Origin: Mycolicibacterium rhodesiae JS60
Lineage (GTDB): Bacteria; Actinomycetota; Actinomycetes; Mycobacteriales; Mycobacteriaceae
Assembly (NCBI GenBank): GCA_000230935.2
Contig: AGIQ01000004.1
Coordinates: 401,255-465,254, forward strand
Reading direction: 5' to 3'
Length of the DNA stretch: 64,000 nucleotides
Position numbers and translations under genes: made by a program. Within the stretch, counting starts at the first letter, position 1. The number at the start of each line of letters is the position of its first letter. The notes beneath the pieces were generated by a model. It ran no database searches, was not told the DNA's origin, and saw only the letters and a program-made list of their open reading frames with translations. Positions 34,401 to 43,042 of this stretch are shown here, in pieces.

Positions 34401-35460
34401 ACTGACCCCACCGTCGGCCGCCAAAGAGGTGCGTCAACTGGGATTCGACATCTCCGAGCATGGCGTCAGCTATGCCGTCGGCGACTCGCTGGGGGTGCTG
34501 CCCACCAACAGCGACGGCGACGTCGCCGCCTGGTTAGCTGCGACCGGTCTGTGTGGGGACGACGTTGTCGAGGTCGACGGGACGGAATGCACACTGCGCC
34601 AAGCGCTTACCGAACATTACGACATCTGCTGTATCACCCCGAACCTGATGGCCTTCCTCGCTGACATGATGTCCGACAAGGGGGCGGCCAGAGACCTGCG
34701 GGCCGCTCGCGCGCAACTGGATTCCTGGCGGTTGGGGCGCAACGGGATCGACATCGTTCGCACCTTCGGGGTCCGCGCCACGGCCGAGCAGTGGCAAGAA
34801 GTGCTCGTTCGCCTGACACCGCGCCTGTATTCGATTTCGTCCAGCCCGTTGGTCAGCCCCCATGAAGTGCAGTTGACCGTGTCGATCGTCCGCTACCAGG
34901 CGTCGGACGGCGCCGCGCGTGGGGGAGTGTGCTCGACGTTCCTGGCCGACCGCGCCCGCGACGTTCCGGTGTTCCTGCAGAAATCACCGCATTTCTGCCC
35001 GCCCGAAGATACGACCACGCCGATAGTGATGATCGGTGCGGGCACCGGGATCGCGCCGTTCCGTGGTTTCCTGCAGGAGCGCCGCGCGCTGGGCCACACC
35101 GGGCGCAACTGGCTGTTCTTCGGCGATCGGCACCGGGCCGAAAATTTCTACTACCGAGACGATCTGACCGATATGGTCACTGACGGCTTCCTGAACCGAC
35201 TGGATCTCGCTTTCTCGCGCGACCAGCGCAGGCGAATCTATGTGCAGGACAAGATGATCGAAAAGGGTGCGCAGCTGTGGGCGTGGTTGCAGGACGGTGC
35301 GCACCTCTACGTCTGCGGTGATGCCGCCAAGATGGCCCGCGACGTCGACTCCGCGCTGGAGACCATCATCGGCACCCACGGTCACATGAGTGCCGAAGCC
35401 GCCCGCGATTTCAAGCGCGAACTGATCTCCGAGAAGCGCTACCTGCGCGACGTGTACTGA
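31489..35460 (+). CDS. Assimilatory nitrate reductase fused to sulfite-reductase-type flavoprotein
   Basis: 1323 aa from the ATG at 31489; the frame is open from 31423, and no strong RBS decides the start. The N-terminal molybdopterin oxidoreductase has a 4Fe-4S motif (C23, C26, C30, C62) and molybdopterin and C-terminal MopB domains to about residue 720. A flavodoxin domain follows at about 795-940 (WASQTGNAEELA), then FAD-binding and NADPH-binding domains (IGAGTGIAPFRGFLQER, WLFFGDRHRAENFYY). One polypeptide can thus carry electrons from NAD(P)H through FAD/FMN to reduce nitrate to nitrite in the cytoplasm. First gene of the nitrate cluster. Confidence 0.92.
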   Translation: MSAGHGKAVAVGNDCADHIRTACSYCGVGCGIDVRTKPGPHGPVIANVVGDRLHPTNLGRLCTKGATHTELMGSSEGRAIEALIRPARGEEFVSAPVDEAVTTVGTRLREMLDRHGPDSIALYVSGQMSMEAQYLATKLAKGFIRTVNIESNSRLCMASAATGYKQSLGSDGPPGSYDDFDCADLFFVIGANMADCHPILFLRMADRLRAGAKLIVVDPRRTATADKADLFLQIRPGTDLALLNGLLHLLVAAGAVDTDFIAEYTEGWDAMPEFLAGYPPAKVAEITGLAEADIRTAATMIGEAGEWMSLWTMGLNQSTHGTWNTNAICNLHLATGAICRSGSGPMSLTGQPNAMGGREMGYMGPGLPGQRSVASADDRAFVEAVWELPPGTIRADTNRGTIDMFEQLAEGDIKACWIICTNPVATVPNRTTVITGLETAELVITQDAYRDTATNRYADVVLPAALWAESDAVMVNSERTLTLVSQCVSPAGQSRPDWKLICQVAEAMGFGAHFGYESSEQIFDEIRRFANPKTGYDLRGITYQRLRETPVQWPCPPDDEQDRHPIRYLNDGRLRFATPSGRGTFHARPHLDARELPDGDYPFVLNTGRLPHQWHTMTKTGRVAKLNKLNGKPFVEINPDDAGTLGIVDGQAVELQSRRGRAVLPAVVTDRIRPGNCFAPFHWNDEHGEYLAINALTSDAVDSDSLQPELKVCAVSLRSAKTVDTQLPPTATDDEKHYLSGFFAALTGDVIGVPVLPASAPVSKPVRLWIDGLLAGTYSRATDTRAVAEPAAGPWVLWASQTGNAEELAGRLVDQLGAAGLPARLVNMNDCAVTDLAARDVLVVTSTFGDGDPPDNGADFWDRLQAPDAPDLHGLRFAVLGIGDRSYGQFCGHARSLDTRLAELGGARLLDRRECEVHDEDSLTTWAQRVIVLVSAGESAPAVAHAPTISRPSEPFTRARPVPARLARNTRLTPPSAAKEVRQLGFDISEHGVSYAVGDSLGVLPTNSDGDVAAWLAATGLCGDDVVEVDGTECTLRQALTEHYDICCITPNLMAFLADMMSDKGAARDLRAARAQLDSWRLGRNGIDIVRTFGVRATAEQWQEVLVRLTPRLYSISSSPLVSPHEVQLTVSIVRYQASDGAARGGVCSTFLADRARDVPVFLQKSPHFCPPEDTTTPIVMIGAGTGIAPFRGFLQERRALGHTGRNWLFFGDRHRAENFYYRDDLTDMVTDGFLNRLDLAFSRDQRRRIYVQDKMIEKGAQLWAWLQDGAHLYVCGDAAKMARDVDSALETIIGTHGHMSAEAARDFKRELISEKRYLRDVY

Positions 35461-35555
35461 ACCTCACCGGAGCGCAACAGCCAAAGTGAGAAGGTTGTGA
35501 CACATCGATCACGGCGGGCAGCGAAGGCGAAATAAAGGATTCCTACCGTGAGCAC

Positions 35556-37010
35556 ATGCAGACTTCAACCACCCGCCGTGGCTACGACATCGACGACTGG
35601 GATGCCGAGGACGTCGAGGCCTGGAACAACGGCGGCTCGAAAATCGCACGCCGCAACCTGATCTGGTCGATCTTCGCCGAGCACGTCGGATTCTCGGTGT
35701 GGTCCATCTGGTCGGTGATGGTGTTGTTCATGCCGCAGAACGTCTATCACATCGACGCCGCGGGAAAGTTCTTCCTCGTCGCCGTCCCGACCCTCGTCGG
35801 CGCCGTGCTGCGCATCCCCTACACCTTCGCCACCGCCCACTTCGGTGGCCGCAACTGGACGATCTTCTCGGCCCTGGTCTTGCTGGTCCCCACCGCCCTG
35901 ACGCTGTACTTCATGGCACACCCGGGCGCGTCGTACACGACGTTCCTTGTGGTGGCCGCCTTCGCCGGACTGGGCGGCGGTAACTTCGCCTCATCGATGA
36001 CCAACATCAACGCCTTCTATCCGCAGCGATACAAGGGCTGGGCGCTGGGGCTCAATGCCGGCGGCGGCAATATCGGTGTCGCGGTTATCCAGCTCGTCGG
36101 GTTGCTGGTCATTGCGACCGTCGGTAATCGGTCGCCGCATCTGGTCTGCGCCGTCTACCTGGTGTTGATCGCCCTTGCCGCACTGGGTGCCGCGGTCTCC
36201 ATGAACAACCTCACCAACCAGCGCAGCGACGCTCGATCGCTGATCGAGGTTCTTGCACACCGTGATTCGTGGCTGATCTCACTGCTCTACATCGGCACCT
36301 TCGGCTCGTTCATCGGGTTCGGCTTCGCCTTCGGCCAGGTGCTGCAGATCAACTTCCTGGCCGGACTGTCGCACGGCGGACCCGTCACCCCGGCGATGAC
36401 CGCCCAGGCATCGCTGCACGCCGCCCAGATCGCGTTCCTCGGGCCGGTGCTCGGCTCGCTGTCCCGGCCGTTCGGCGGTTGGCTGTCCGATCGCTTCGGT
36501 GGCGGCAAGGTCACCCTGTACACCTTCGGAGCGATGATCGCCGCCGCGGCGTGGCTGGTCGCGGCCGGTGAGATCGACGACGCCGCAGCCGGACCCGCGT
36601 CGGGTGCCACGATGGCGGCGTTCATCGCCGGATTCATCGCCCTGTTCGTGTTGTCCGGCATGGGAAATGGCTCCACCTACAAGATGATCCCGTCGATCTT
36701 CGAGGCCAAGTCCAAGAGTTTGGAGCACCTCAGTGCCCAGGAGCGCAGCGCCTGGTCGCTGCGGATGTCCGGCGCGCTGATCGGCATCGCCGGGGCCATC
36801 GGCGCCCTCGGCGGGGTCGGCGTCAACGTCGCCCTGCGGGCGTCCTACCTGTCGCCGGCGAAATCCGCGACGATGGCCTTCTGGGTATTCCTCGGCTTCT
36901 ACGTGTTATGCGCGATCATCACCTGGGTGGCCTACGTCCGGACCCCCAAGAAGGTGGGAGTCCTGCGCACCGACAACCCCGCGGTCGACAACGCCGCAGC
37001 CACAGCATGA
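35556..37010 (+). CDS. narK: Nitrate/nitrite MFS transporter
   Basis: 484 aa. About 12 TM helices with the NarK nitrate signature regions (AFAGLGGGNFASSMTNINAFYP and FGFAFGQVLQINF). A polar N-terminal extension carries DIDDWDAEDVEAWNNGG. TACCGT at 35544-35549 lies 6 nt before the ATG, so the mRNA is probably leaderless. The stop overlaps nirB by 4 nt, so import and nitrite reduction are translationally coupled. Confidence 0.92.
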   Translation: MQTSTTRRGYDIDDWDAEDVEAWNNGGSKIARRNLIWSIFAEHVGFSVWSIWSVMVLFMPQNVYHIDAAGKFFLVAVPTLVGAVLRIPYTFATAHFGGRNWTIFSALVLLVPTALTLYFMAHPGASYTTFLVVAAFAGLGGGNFASSMTNINAFYPQRYKGWALGLNAGGGNIGVAVIQLVGLLVIATVGNRSPHLVCAVYLVLIALAALGAAVSMNNLTNQRSDARSLIEVLAHRDSWLISLLYIGTFGSFIGFGFAFGQVLQINFLAGLSHGGPVTPAMTAQASLHAAQIAFLGPVLGSLSRPFGGWLSDRFGGGKVTLYTFGAMIAAAAWLVAAGEIDDAAAGPASGATMAAFIAGFIALFVLSGMGNGSTYKMIPSIFEAKSKSLEHLSAQERSAWSLRMSGALIGIAGAIGALGGVGVNVALRASYLSPAKSATMAFWVFLGFYVLCAIITWVAYVRTPKKVGVLRTDNPAVDNAAATA

Positions 37011-39529
37011 CCGCCGCGGCGCGGACCGTCGTCGTCGTCGGTCACGGGATGGTCGGGCACCGGTTCGTCGAGGCGCTGCGAGACCGGGACCGCGACGGAA
37101 CGTGGCGGGTAGTCGTGCTGTGCGAGGAACCCACCCCGGCCTACGACCGGGTGGGGTTGTCCTCCTACATCGACGGTTGGGACCGCTCGACCCTGGCGCT
37201 GGCCGGAAACGATTATGCCGGAGATGATCTGGTGGACCTGCGGGTCGGGGAGCCGGCCGCGGCGATCGACCGGGAGGGGCGTCACGTCATCACCTCAGCG
37301 GGGGAGCGGATCGATTACGACGCCCTTGTGCTGGCGACCGGCTCGTACCCGTTCGTGCCGCCGATCCCGGGCAGCGATCTCGAGCGCTGCTTCGTCTACC
37401 GCACGTTGGAGGATCTCGACGCCATCCGGGCGACGGCGTCGGCGGCCGGCCCTGGCGCGGTCGGCATCGTGGTCGGCGGCGGATTGCTGGGCCTGGAGGC
37501 GGCCAACGCGCTGCGCCTGCTGGGCCTGACACCGCATGTGCTGGAACGCTCCCCGCGATTGATGCCGCTTCAGGTCGACGACGGCGGTGGCGCGTTGTTG
37601 AACCGGCTCATCACCGAACTCGGTATCACCGTCCACACCGACGTGGCCTCCACCGAGATCGTCGACACCGGCGATGGCATCACGGTATCGCTGTCCAACG
37701 ACGAAGCGGTCGACGGTGCACTGCTGGTGTTTTCCGCGGGTGTGCGCCCCCGCGACGATCTGGCCCGCGACTGCGGTCTGCCTATCGCCGAGCGCGGCGG
37801 TGTGCTGACCGATATCAGCTGTGCCACCTCCGATCCGCGGGTGTTCGCCATCGGTGAGGTCGCCGCGGTCGAAGGCCGCTGCTACGGCCTGGTCGCGCCC
37901 GGCTACACGATGGCCGAGGTGGTGGCCGACCGGCTACTCGGTGGCACCGCCGAATTCCCGGGTGCCGACCTGTCCACCAAACTCAAGCTGCTCGGTGTCG
38001 ACGTCGCCAGCTTCGGCGACGCCCATGCCAGCACGCCCGGCGCGTTGGAAGTCGTGCTCAACGACGCCGTCAACGCGACCTACGCCAAACTCGTGGTCTC
38101 CGATGATGTTTCGACGCTGCTGGGCGGAATCCTGGTCGGCGACGCCTCCGCGTACGCCACCTTGCGCCCCATGGTCGGCCGGCCGCTGCCCGCCGATCCG
38201 GCGACCCTGATCTCGCCGGCGGGTGCAGAGGTGGGGGTAGGAGCGCTGCCCGACGACGCGCAGATCTGCTCCTGCAACGCGGTGACGAAGCAGAGCATCT
38301 GCGGTGCCATTTCACAAGGCGCCCACGATGTTCCGGCCATCAAGTGTGCCACTGCGGCCGGAACCTCCTGCGGCAGTTGCATCCCGATGCTCAAGCGGCT
38401 GCTCGAAGCGCAGGGCGTGGCGATGTCCAAGGCCCTGTGCGAGCACTTCGAGCAGACTCGCGCCGAGTTGTTCCAGATCGTCGCGAGCACCGGTATCCGC
38501 ACCTTCTCGGCCCTGATCGGCGAGTACGGCACCGGAGCCGGTTGCGACATCTGCAAGCCCGTGGTGGCTTCGATCCTGGCATCCACCAGCTCCGACCACA
38601 TCCTCGACGACGAGACAGCCGGACTGCAGGACACCAACGACCACTTCCTGGCCAACATCCAGCGCAACGGCACGTATTCGGTGGTGCCCAGGCTGCCCGG
38701 CGGCGAAGTCACACCCGAGAAGCTGATGGTTATCGCCGAGGTGGCCCGAGACTTCAACCTCTACACCAAGATCACCGGCGGCCAGCGCATCGACCTGTTC
38801 GGTGCCCGCGTCGAACAGCTGCCGCTGATCTGGAAGCGACTGGTGGACGCGGGCATGGAATCGGGCCACGCATACGGCAAGTCGCTGCGGACGGTCAAGA
38901 GCTGTGTCGGCTCAACGTGGTGCCGCTACGGGGTGCAGGACTCGGTGGCGATGGCCGTGGACCTCGAACTGCGTTATCGCGGGCTCCGTTCGCCGCACAA
39001 GATCAAAATGGGCGTTTCGGGCTGCCAGCGAGAATGCGCGGAAGCGCGCGGCAAGGACGTCGGCGTGATCGCCACCGAGAAGGGCTGGAATCTCTACGTC
39101 GGCGGGAACGGCGGTGCCACCCCCAAGCACGCGCAACTGCTGGCCGGTGATCTGGACTCCGAAACCCTGGTCCGCTACATCGACCGCTACCTGATGTTCT
39201 ACATCCGCACCGCGGACCGACTGCAGCGCACCGCGGTGTGGCAGGAGACCATCGAGGGTGGGCTTGATCACATCAGGGCTGTGGTGTGTGAGGACTCGTT
39301 GGGCATCGCCGACGACCTGGACGCAGCGATGGCGCGCCATGTCGAGGGGTACTCCGACGAGTGGGCAGGCGTACTGAACGATCAGCAGAAACTCTCGCGC
39401 TTCGTGTCGTTCGTCAACGCGCCCGGCGAGCCCGATCCGACGGTGGTGTTCGACGAGACCGGGCCGCGCAAGGTGCCGCTGCTGCTCGGCATCCCGAGCG
39501 TCGTCAACGCGGCGGAAAGCCGCCCGTAA
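37007..39529 (+). CDS. nirB: Nitrite reductase (NAD(P)H) large subunit
   Basis: 840 aa from the ATG at 37007, overlapping the narK stop. An FAD/NAD(P)H domain opens with VVVVGHGMVGHRFVEAL. Two BFD-type [2Fe-2S] segments follow: about residues 420-470 with CSCN...CGSC, and about 505-525 with CDIC. The C-terminus has the siroheme/4Fe-4S motifs SCVGSTWCRYG (near residue 630) and SGCQREC (near 670). It reduces nitrite to ammonium with six electrons. It works with NirD and needs siroheme, for which a chelatase-like gene lies downstream. Confidence 0.95.
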   Translation: MTAAARTVVVVGHGMVGHRFVEALRDRDRDGTWRVVVLCEEPTPAYDRVGLSSYIDGWDRSTLALAGNDYAGDDLVDLRVGEPAAAIDREGRHVITSAGERIDYDALVLATGSYPFVPPIPGSDLERCFVYRTLEDLDAIRATASAAGPGAVGIVVGGGLLGLEAANALRLLGLTPHVLERSPRLMPLQVDDGGGALLNRLITELGITVHTDVASTEIVDTGDGITVSLSNDEAVDGALLVFSAGVRPRDDLARDCGLPIAERGGVLTDISCATSDPRVFAIGEVAAVEGRCYGLVAPGYTMAEVVADRLLGGTAEFPGADLSTKLKLLGVDVASFGDAHASTPGALEVVLNDAVNATYAKLVVSDDVSTLLGGILVGDASAYATLRPMVGRPLPADPATLISPAGAEVGVGALPDDAQICSCNAVTKQSICGAISQGAHDVPAIKCATAAGTSCGSCIPMLKRLLEAQGVAMSKALCEHFEQTRAELFQIVASTGIRTFSALIGEYGTGAGCDICKPVVASILASTSSDHILDDETAGLQDTNDHFLANIQRNGTYSVVPRLPGGEVTPEKLMVIAEVARDFNLYTKITGGQRIDLFGARVEQLPLIWKRLVDAGMESGHAYGKSLRTVKSCVGSTWCRYGVQDSVAMAVDLELRYRGLRSPHKIKMGVSGCQRECAEARGKDVGVIATEKGWNLYVGGNGGATPKHAQLLAGDLDSETLVRYIDRYLMFYIRTADRLQRTAVWQETIEGGLDHIRAVVCEDSLGIADDLDAAMARHVEGYSDEWAGVLNDQQKLSRFVSFVNAPGEPDPTVVFDETGPRKVPLLLGIPSVVNAAESRP

Positions 39530-39577
39530 CAGTTGTGAAACACGACCCCTCTATCAAGGTCTTGGAGGCTTGAAACC

Positions 39578-39943
39578 ATGACACTTCTTGCGGACACCCG
39601 CACCGGGCTCGACCTGGATGGCTGGACGCCCGCGTGCTCGCGCAATGTGCTGCTGCCCGGGCGTGGCGTGGCGGTGCTGCTGCCCGACGGCGCACAGGCC
39701 GCGCTCTTCCTGCTGGCCGACGGAACGCTGCACGCTGTCGGCAACATCGACCCCTTCGGTCGAGCCGCGGTGATGTCGCGCGGCATCGTCGGGGACCGGC
39801 GCGGCGAGCCCACTGTGGCGTCACCGTTGCTCAAGCAGGTGTTCTCTCTTGTCGATGGTCGGTGCCTCGACGACGAGTCACACGCGCTGCCGGTTTACGA
39901 CGTCAGGGTGGTTGATGGATTCGTCGAGATCAGAAGCAGCTGA
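39578..39943 (+). CDS. nirD: Nitrite reductase small subunit
   Basis: 121 aa with TTGGAGG 8 nt before the ATG. NirD-type Rieske fold (VAVLLPDGAQAALFLLADGTLHAVGNIDPFG, then a DDESHALPVYDVRV ending); as usual for NirD, the Cys/His cluster ligands are absent. Accessory subunit of NirB. Its last 29 nt overlap the nnaR coding region in another frame. Confidence 0.93.
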   Translation: MTLLADTRTGLDLDGWTPACSRNVLLPGRGVAVLLPDGAQAALFLLADGTLHAVGNIDPFGRAAVMSRGIVGDRRGEPTVASPLLKQVFSLVDGRCLDDESHALPVYDVRVVDGFVEIRSS

Positions 39944-41060
39944 CCCGTTAGCCGGCTTCACCGTCGGGGTAACCGCAGCGCGCCGAGCAGAGGAACTCAT
40001 CACGCTCCTCGAGCGTCGTGGCGCCTCCGTCGTGCACGCCCCGGCGATCCGGATTGTGCCCCTCGTCGACGATGTCGAGCTGCGCCGGGTGACCACACAT
40101 CTCATCGAGCAGCCACCGGACCTGGTCGTGGTGACCACCGGAATCGGGTTTCGCGGCTGGATCGAGGCCGCCCACGGCTGGGACGTCCCCGACGAGCTGA
40201 CCACGGCGCTGGAATCCGTGCGAATTCTGGCTCGTGGGCCCAAGGCTCGCGGTGCGGTGCGCCAGGCCGGGCTGTGCGAGGAGTGGAGCCCGGAGTCGGA
40301 ATCTTCGGTGGAAGTGCTGGAGCGCCTGCTGTCCGAGGGCGTGGACGGTCTGCGCATCGCCGTGCAGCTGCACGGTGCCGCCAGTGAGTGGGAGCCCGAC
40401 ACCGACATCTGTGATGCGCTGACGCGGGCCGGCGCCCACGTGGTCAAGGTCCCGGTCTACCGCTGGGAGGCGCCGGAGGATTCCCGCCGCGTCGATGCGC
40501 TGATCGCGGCGATCGTCGGTGCCGACGTGGATGCGGTGAGCTTCACCAGCGCACCCGCTGTTGCAGCCACACTGGAACGGGCGAAGGCCCTTGGCGCGCT
40601 GCAATGTCTGATCAATGCGCTGCGCAACGACGTCGCCGTGTTCTGTGTCGGCCCGGTCACCGCCACCCCGCTGACCCGGCTCGGCATCGACGCCCGCTAT
40701 CCGCAGCGTTACCGGCTGGGTGCGTTGGCCCGGTTGATCACTGACGAATTGCCCTGCCTGGCGAAGAAGTACAGTGCGGGTGGGCACGAGATCAGCGTCC
40801 GCAGTACCAGTGTCGAGGTGGACGGCGAGCTCAAGGTGCTGCCGCCGGCCGCGATGGCGCTGCTGCGCAGGCTGTTGGTGGCGCCAGGACTGGTGGTGTC
40901 ACGGGAGGAACTGCTGGCCCAACTGCCCGGCGGCGGCGACGACACCCACGCGGTCGAGACCGCGATGGCCCGGCTGCGCTCGGCGCTGGCCGCCCCTCGT
41001 GTCGTCCAGACTGTCGTGAAGCGGGGATACCGACTGGCACTGGACCCCGCCTCGACATGA
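39915..41060 (+). CDS. nnaR: HemD-domain/winged-helix regulator of nitrate assimilation
   Basis: 381 aa from the ATG at 39915, inside the end of nirD; the frame is also open from 39849. The N-terminal 260 residues are a uroporphyrinogen-III-synthase-like (HemD) fold. The C-terminal 100 residues are an OmpR/PhoB-type winged helix (LPPAAMALLRRLL, then SREELLAQLPGGGDDTHAVETAMARLR). This architecture is that of NnaR, which in M. smegmatis activates nitrate/nitrite genes together with GlnR. Whether the HemD part is catalytic is uncertain; sensing is more likely. It overlaps the chelatase gene by 4 nt. Confidence 0.9.
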   Translation: MDSSRSEAADPLAGFTVGVTAARRAEELITLLERRGASVVHAPAIRIVPLVDDVELRRVTTHLIEQPPDLVVVTTGIGFRGWIEAAHGWDVPDELTTALESVRILARGPKARGAVRQAGLCEEWSPESESSVEVLERLLSEGVDGLRIAVQLHGAASEWEPDTDICDALTRAGAHVVKVPVYRWEAPEDSRRVDALIAAIVGADVDAVSFTSAPAVAATLERAKALGALQCLINALRNDVAVFCVGPVTATPLTRLGIDARYPQRYRLGALARLITDELPCLAKKYSAGGHEISVRSTSVEVDGELKVLPPAAMALLRRLLVAPGLVVSREELLAQLPGGGDDTHAVETAMARLRSALAAPRVVQTVVKRGYRLALDPAST

Positions 41061-41746
41061 CACGACAACTGGTCCTGGTTGCCCACGGCACCCGAAATCC
41101 CTTGGGGCTGAACACCATCACCGAGATCGCGGCGGCCGTCGCCGAGCATGTCGGCCCGGTGCGCACCGCTTTCGTCGACGTGCTCGGGCCCAATCCCCGC
41201 GAGGTGCTTGCTGATTCAGCGACACCGGCAATCGTGGTACCCGCCTTCCTGGCGTCGGGCTATCACGTCAACGCCGACCTGCCCGCCCGGGTGGCCGAGA
41301 GCGGTCACCCGGATGTCACCGTCACCCCGGCGCTGGGGCCCGACCCGGTGCTTGCCCAGATCATGCTCGGGCGCCTGCTCGAGGCCGGCTGGTCACCCGG
41401 CGACCCGGTGGTGATGGCCGCGGCCGGCTCGTCGGATCCGGCGGCCCGGCGCGAACTGGTCCAGGCGGCCGAACTCCTGGCCGAACTGGTCGGCGAGGTG
41501 CACCTGGGCTTCGTCGCGACCGGTGCGCCGGCCGTCGGCGATATCGTCGGCCGGCTTAGAACGTCGGGGCGGCGGGTGTTCATCGCCTCCTACCTGCTCG
41601 CACCCGGGGTGTTCCACACCAAACTCGGCCGGTGCGGCGCGCACGCCGTGACCGAGCCGCTCGGCGCGCACCCCGATCTGGTGGCGCTGCTGGCCCATCG
41701 CTTCACGGCCGATTCCCTGATTCCCCGTGCAAGGTGGCACCATTGA
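41057..41746 (+). CDS. CbiX-type sirohydrochlorin chelatase-like protein
   Basis: 229 aa. Two CbiX halves: LVLVAHGTRNPLG (candidate metal-binding H10), then SGYHVNADLPARV; the second half carries VVMAAAGSSDPAARRELVQ and SYLLAPGVFHTKL. By family it inserts Fe or Co into sirohydrochlorin, which here would supply siroheme to NirB. Overlap with nnaR (ATGA) places it at the end of the nitrite operon. The M. tuberculosis counterpart beside narK3 and the HemD-like regulator (Rv0259c) supports the link. Confidence 0.85.
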   Translation: MTRQLVLVAHGTRNPLGLNTITEIAAAVAEHVGPVRTAFVDVLGPNPREVLADSATPAIVVPAFLASGYHVNADLPARVAESGHPDVTVTPALGPDPVLAQIMLGRLLEAGWSPGDPVVMAAAGSSDPAARRELVQAAELLAELVGEVHLGFVATGAPAVGDIVGRLRTSGRRVFIASYLLAPGVFHTKLGRCGAHAVTEPLGAHPDLVALLAHRFTADSLIPRARWHH

Positions 41747-41749
41747 GCG

Positions 41750-43042
41750 GTGTCCGCCGAACTGAGCCAGCATTCTCGAAGGGCGCCGCTTGCTACACCG
41801 ATTTCAGCGGCTGACATCGATGAGGCTGCTCAGCGAATTTCCGGCGTGGTCAGCCGGAGCCCGCTGCAGCACAGCGACCGGCTCTCGCAGGCCACCGGCG
41901 CGCAGGTGTACCTCAAGCGTGAGGACCTGCAGAGTGTGCGGTCCTACAAGGTGCGCGGCGCCTACAACCTGCTGCGACAGCTTTCCGAGCAGGAGCTGGC
42001 CGCCGGGGTGGTCTGCTCCTCGGCGGGCAACCATGCCCAGGGGTTTGCCCTGGCCTGCCGGTCGATGGGCGTGCACGGCCGGGTCTACGTGCCGGCCAAG
42101 ACCCCCAAGCAGAAGCGTGACCGCATCCGCTATCACGGCGGGGAGTTCATCGAGCTGATTGTCGGCGGCAGCACCTACGACCTGGCCGCCGACGCCGCGC
42201 TGGAGGATGTCGCGCGCACGGGCGCCACGCTCGTCCCGCCGTTCGACGATCCGCGCACGATGGCCGGTCAGGGCACCATCGCGGTGGAGATCCTCGACCA
42301 GCTCGACGGCGAGCCGGACCTGGTTGTCGTGCCGGTGGGCGGCGGCGGGTGCATCGCCGGGATCACCACCTACCTGGCCGAGCGGACGGCGAACACCGCG
42401 GTGCTCGGCGTCGAGCCCGCCGGTGCGGCGTCGATGATCGCGGCGCTGGCCGCCGGCGGTCCGGTCACCCTGGAGCACGTCGACCAGTTCGTCGACGGGG
42501 CAGCGGTCAAACAGGTCGGTGCGCTGACGTATCAGGCGCTGGCCGCGGCCGGGGACATGGTCTCGGTCACCACGGTCGACGAGGGTGCGGTCTGCACGGC
42601 GATGCTCGATCTGTATCAGAACGAGGGCATCATCGCCGAGCCCGCGGGGGCGCTGTCGGTGGCGGGACTGCTGGAGGCCGATGTCGAGCCGGGGTCGACG
42701 GTGGTGTGCCTGATCTCCGGTGGCAACAACGACGTGTCGCGCTACGGCGAGGTGCTCGAGCGGTCACTGGTCCACCTCGGGCTCAAGCACTACTTCCTGG
42801 TCGACTTCCCGCAGGAGCCCGGCGCGCTACGCCGGTTCCTCGACGAGGTGCTCGGCCCGAACGACGACATCACGCTGTTCGAGTACGTCAAGCGCAACAA
42901 CCGCGAGACCGGTGAGGCGCTGGTCGGTGTCGAGCTCGGATCCGCGACCGGGCTGGACGGGCTGCGAGCCCGGATGGCCGCCTCCGGTATCCACGTCGAG
43001 GCGCTGGAGCCCGGCTCGCCGGCGTATCGGTATCTCACCTAG
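41750..43042 (+). CDS. ilvA: Threonine ammonia-lyase (threonine deaminase)
   Basis: 430 aa from GTG. PLP lysine K67 lies in the motif VRSYKVRGAYN; the glycine loop is VPVGGGGCIAG. A single C-terminal ACT-like regulatory domain follows from about residue 340 (LKHYFLVDFPQEPGALRRFL). It converts threonine to 2-oxobutyrate for isoleucine synthesis and is usually isoleucine-sensitive through the ACT region. Located as Rv1559 relative to the tre operon. Its stop shares CTAG with convergent treZ. Confidence 0.93.
   Translation: MSAELSQHSRRAPLATPISAADIDEAAQRISGVVSRSPLQHSDRLSQATGAQVYLKREDLQSVRSYKVRGAYNLLRQLSEQELAAGVVCSSAGNHAQGFALACRSMGVHGRVYVPAKTPKQKRDRIRYHGGEFIELIVGGSTYDLAADAALEDVARTGATLVPPFDDPRTMAGQGTIAVEILDQLDGEPDLVVVPVGGGGCIAGITTYLAERTANTAVLGVEPAGAASMIAALAAGGPVTLEHVDQFVDGAAVKQVGALTYQALAAAGDMVSVTTVDEGAVCTAMLDLYQNEGIIAEPAGALSVAGLLEADVEPGSTVVCLISGGNNDVSRYGEVLERSLVHLGLKHYFLVDFPQEPGALRRFLDEVLGPNDDITLFEYVKRNNRETGEALVGVELGSATGLDGLRARMAASGIHVEALEPGSPAYRYLT

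Noticed and set aside
35496..35512. CRP-like TGTGA...TCAC upstream of narK
   Set aside because: The spacer is 8 nt, not 6, and the right half lacks the final A; symmetry too weak.
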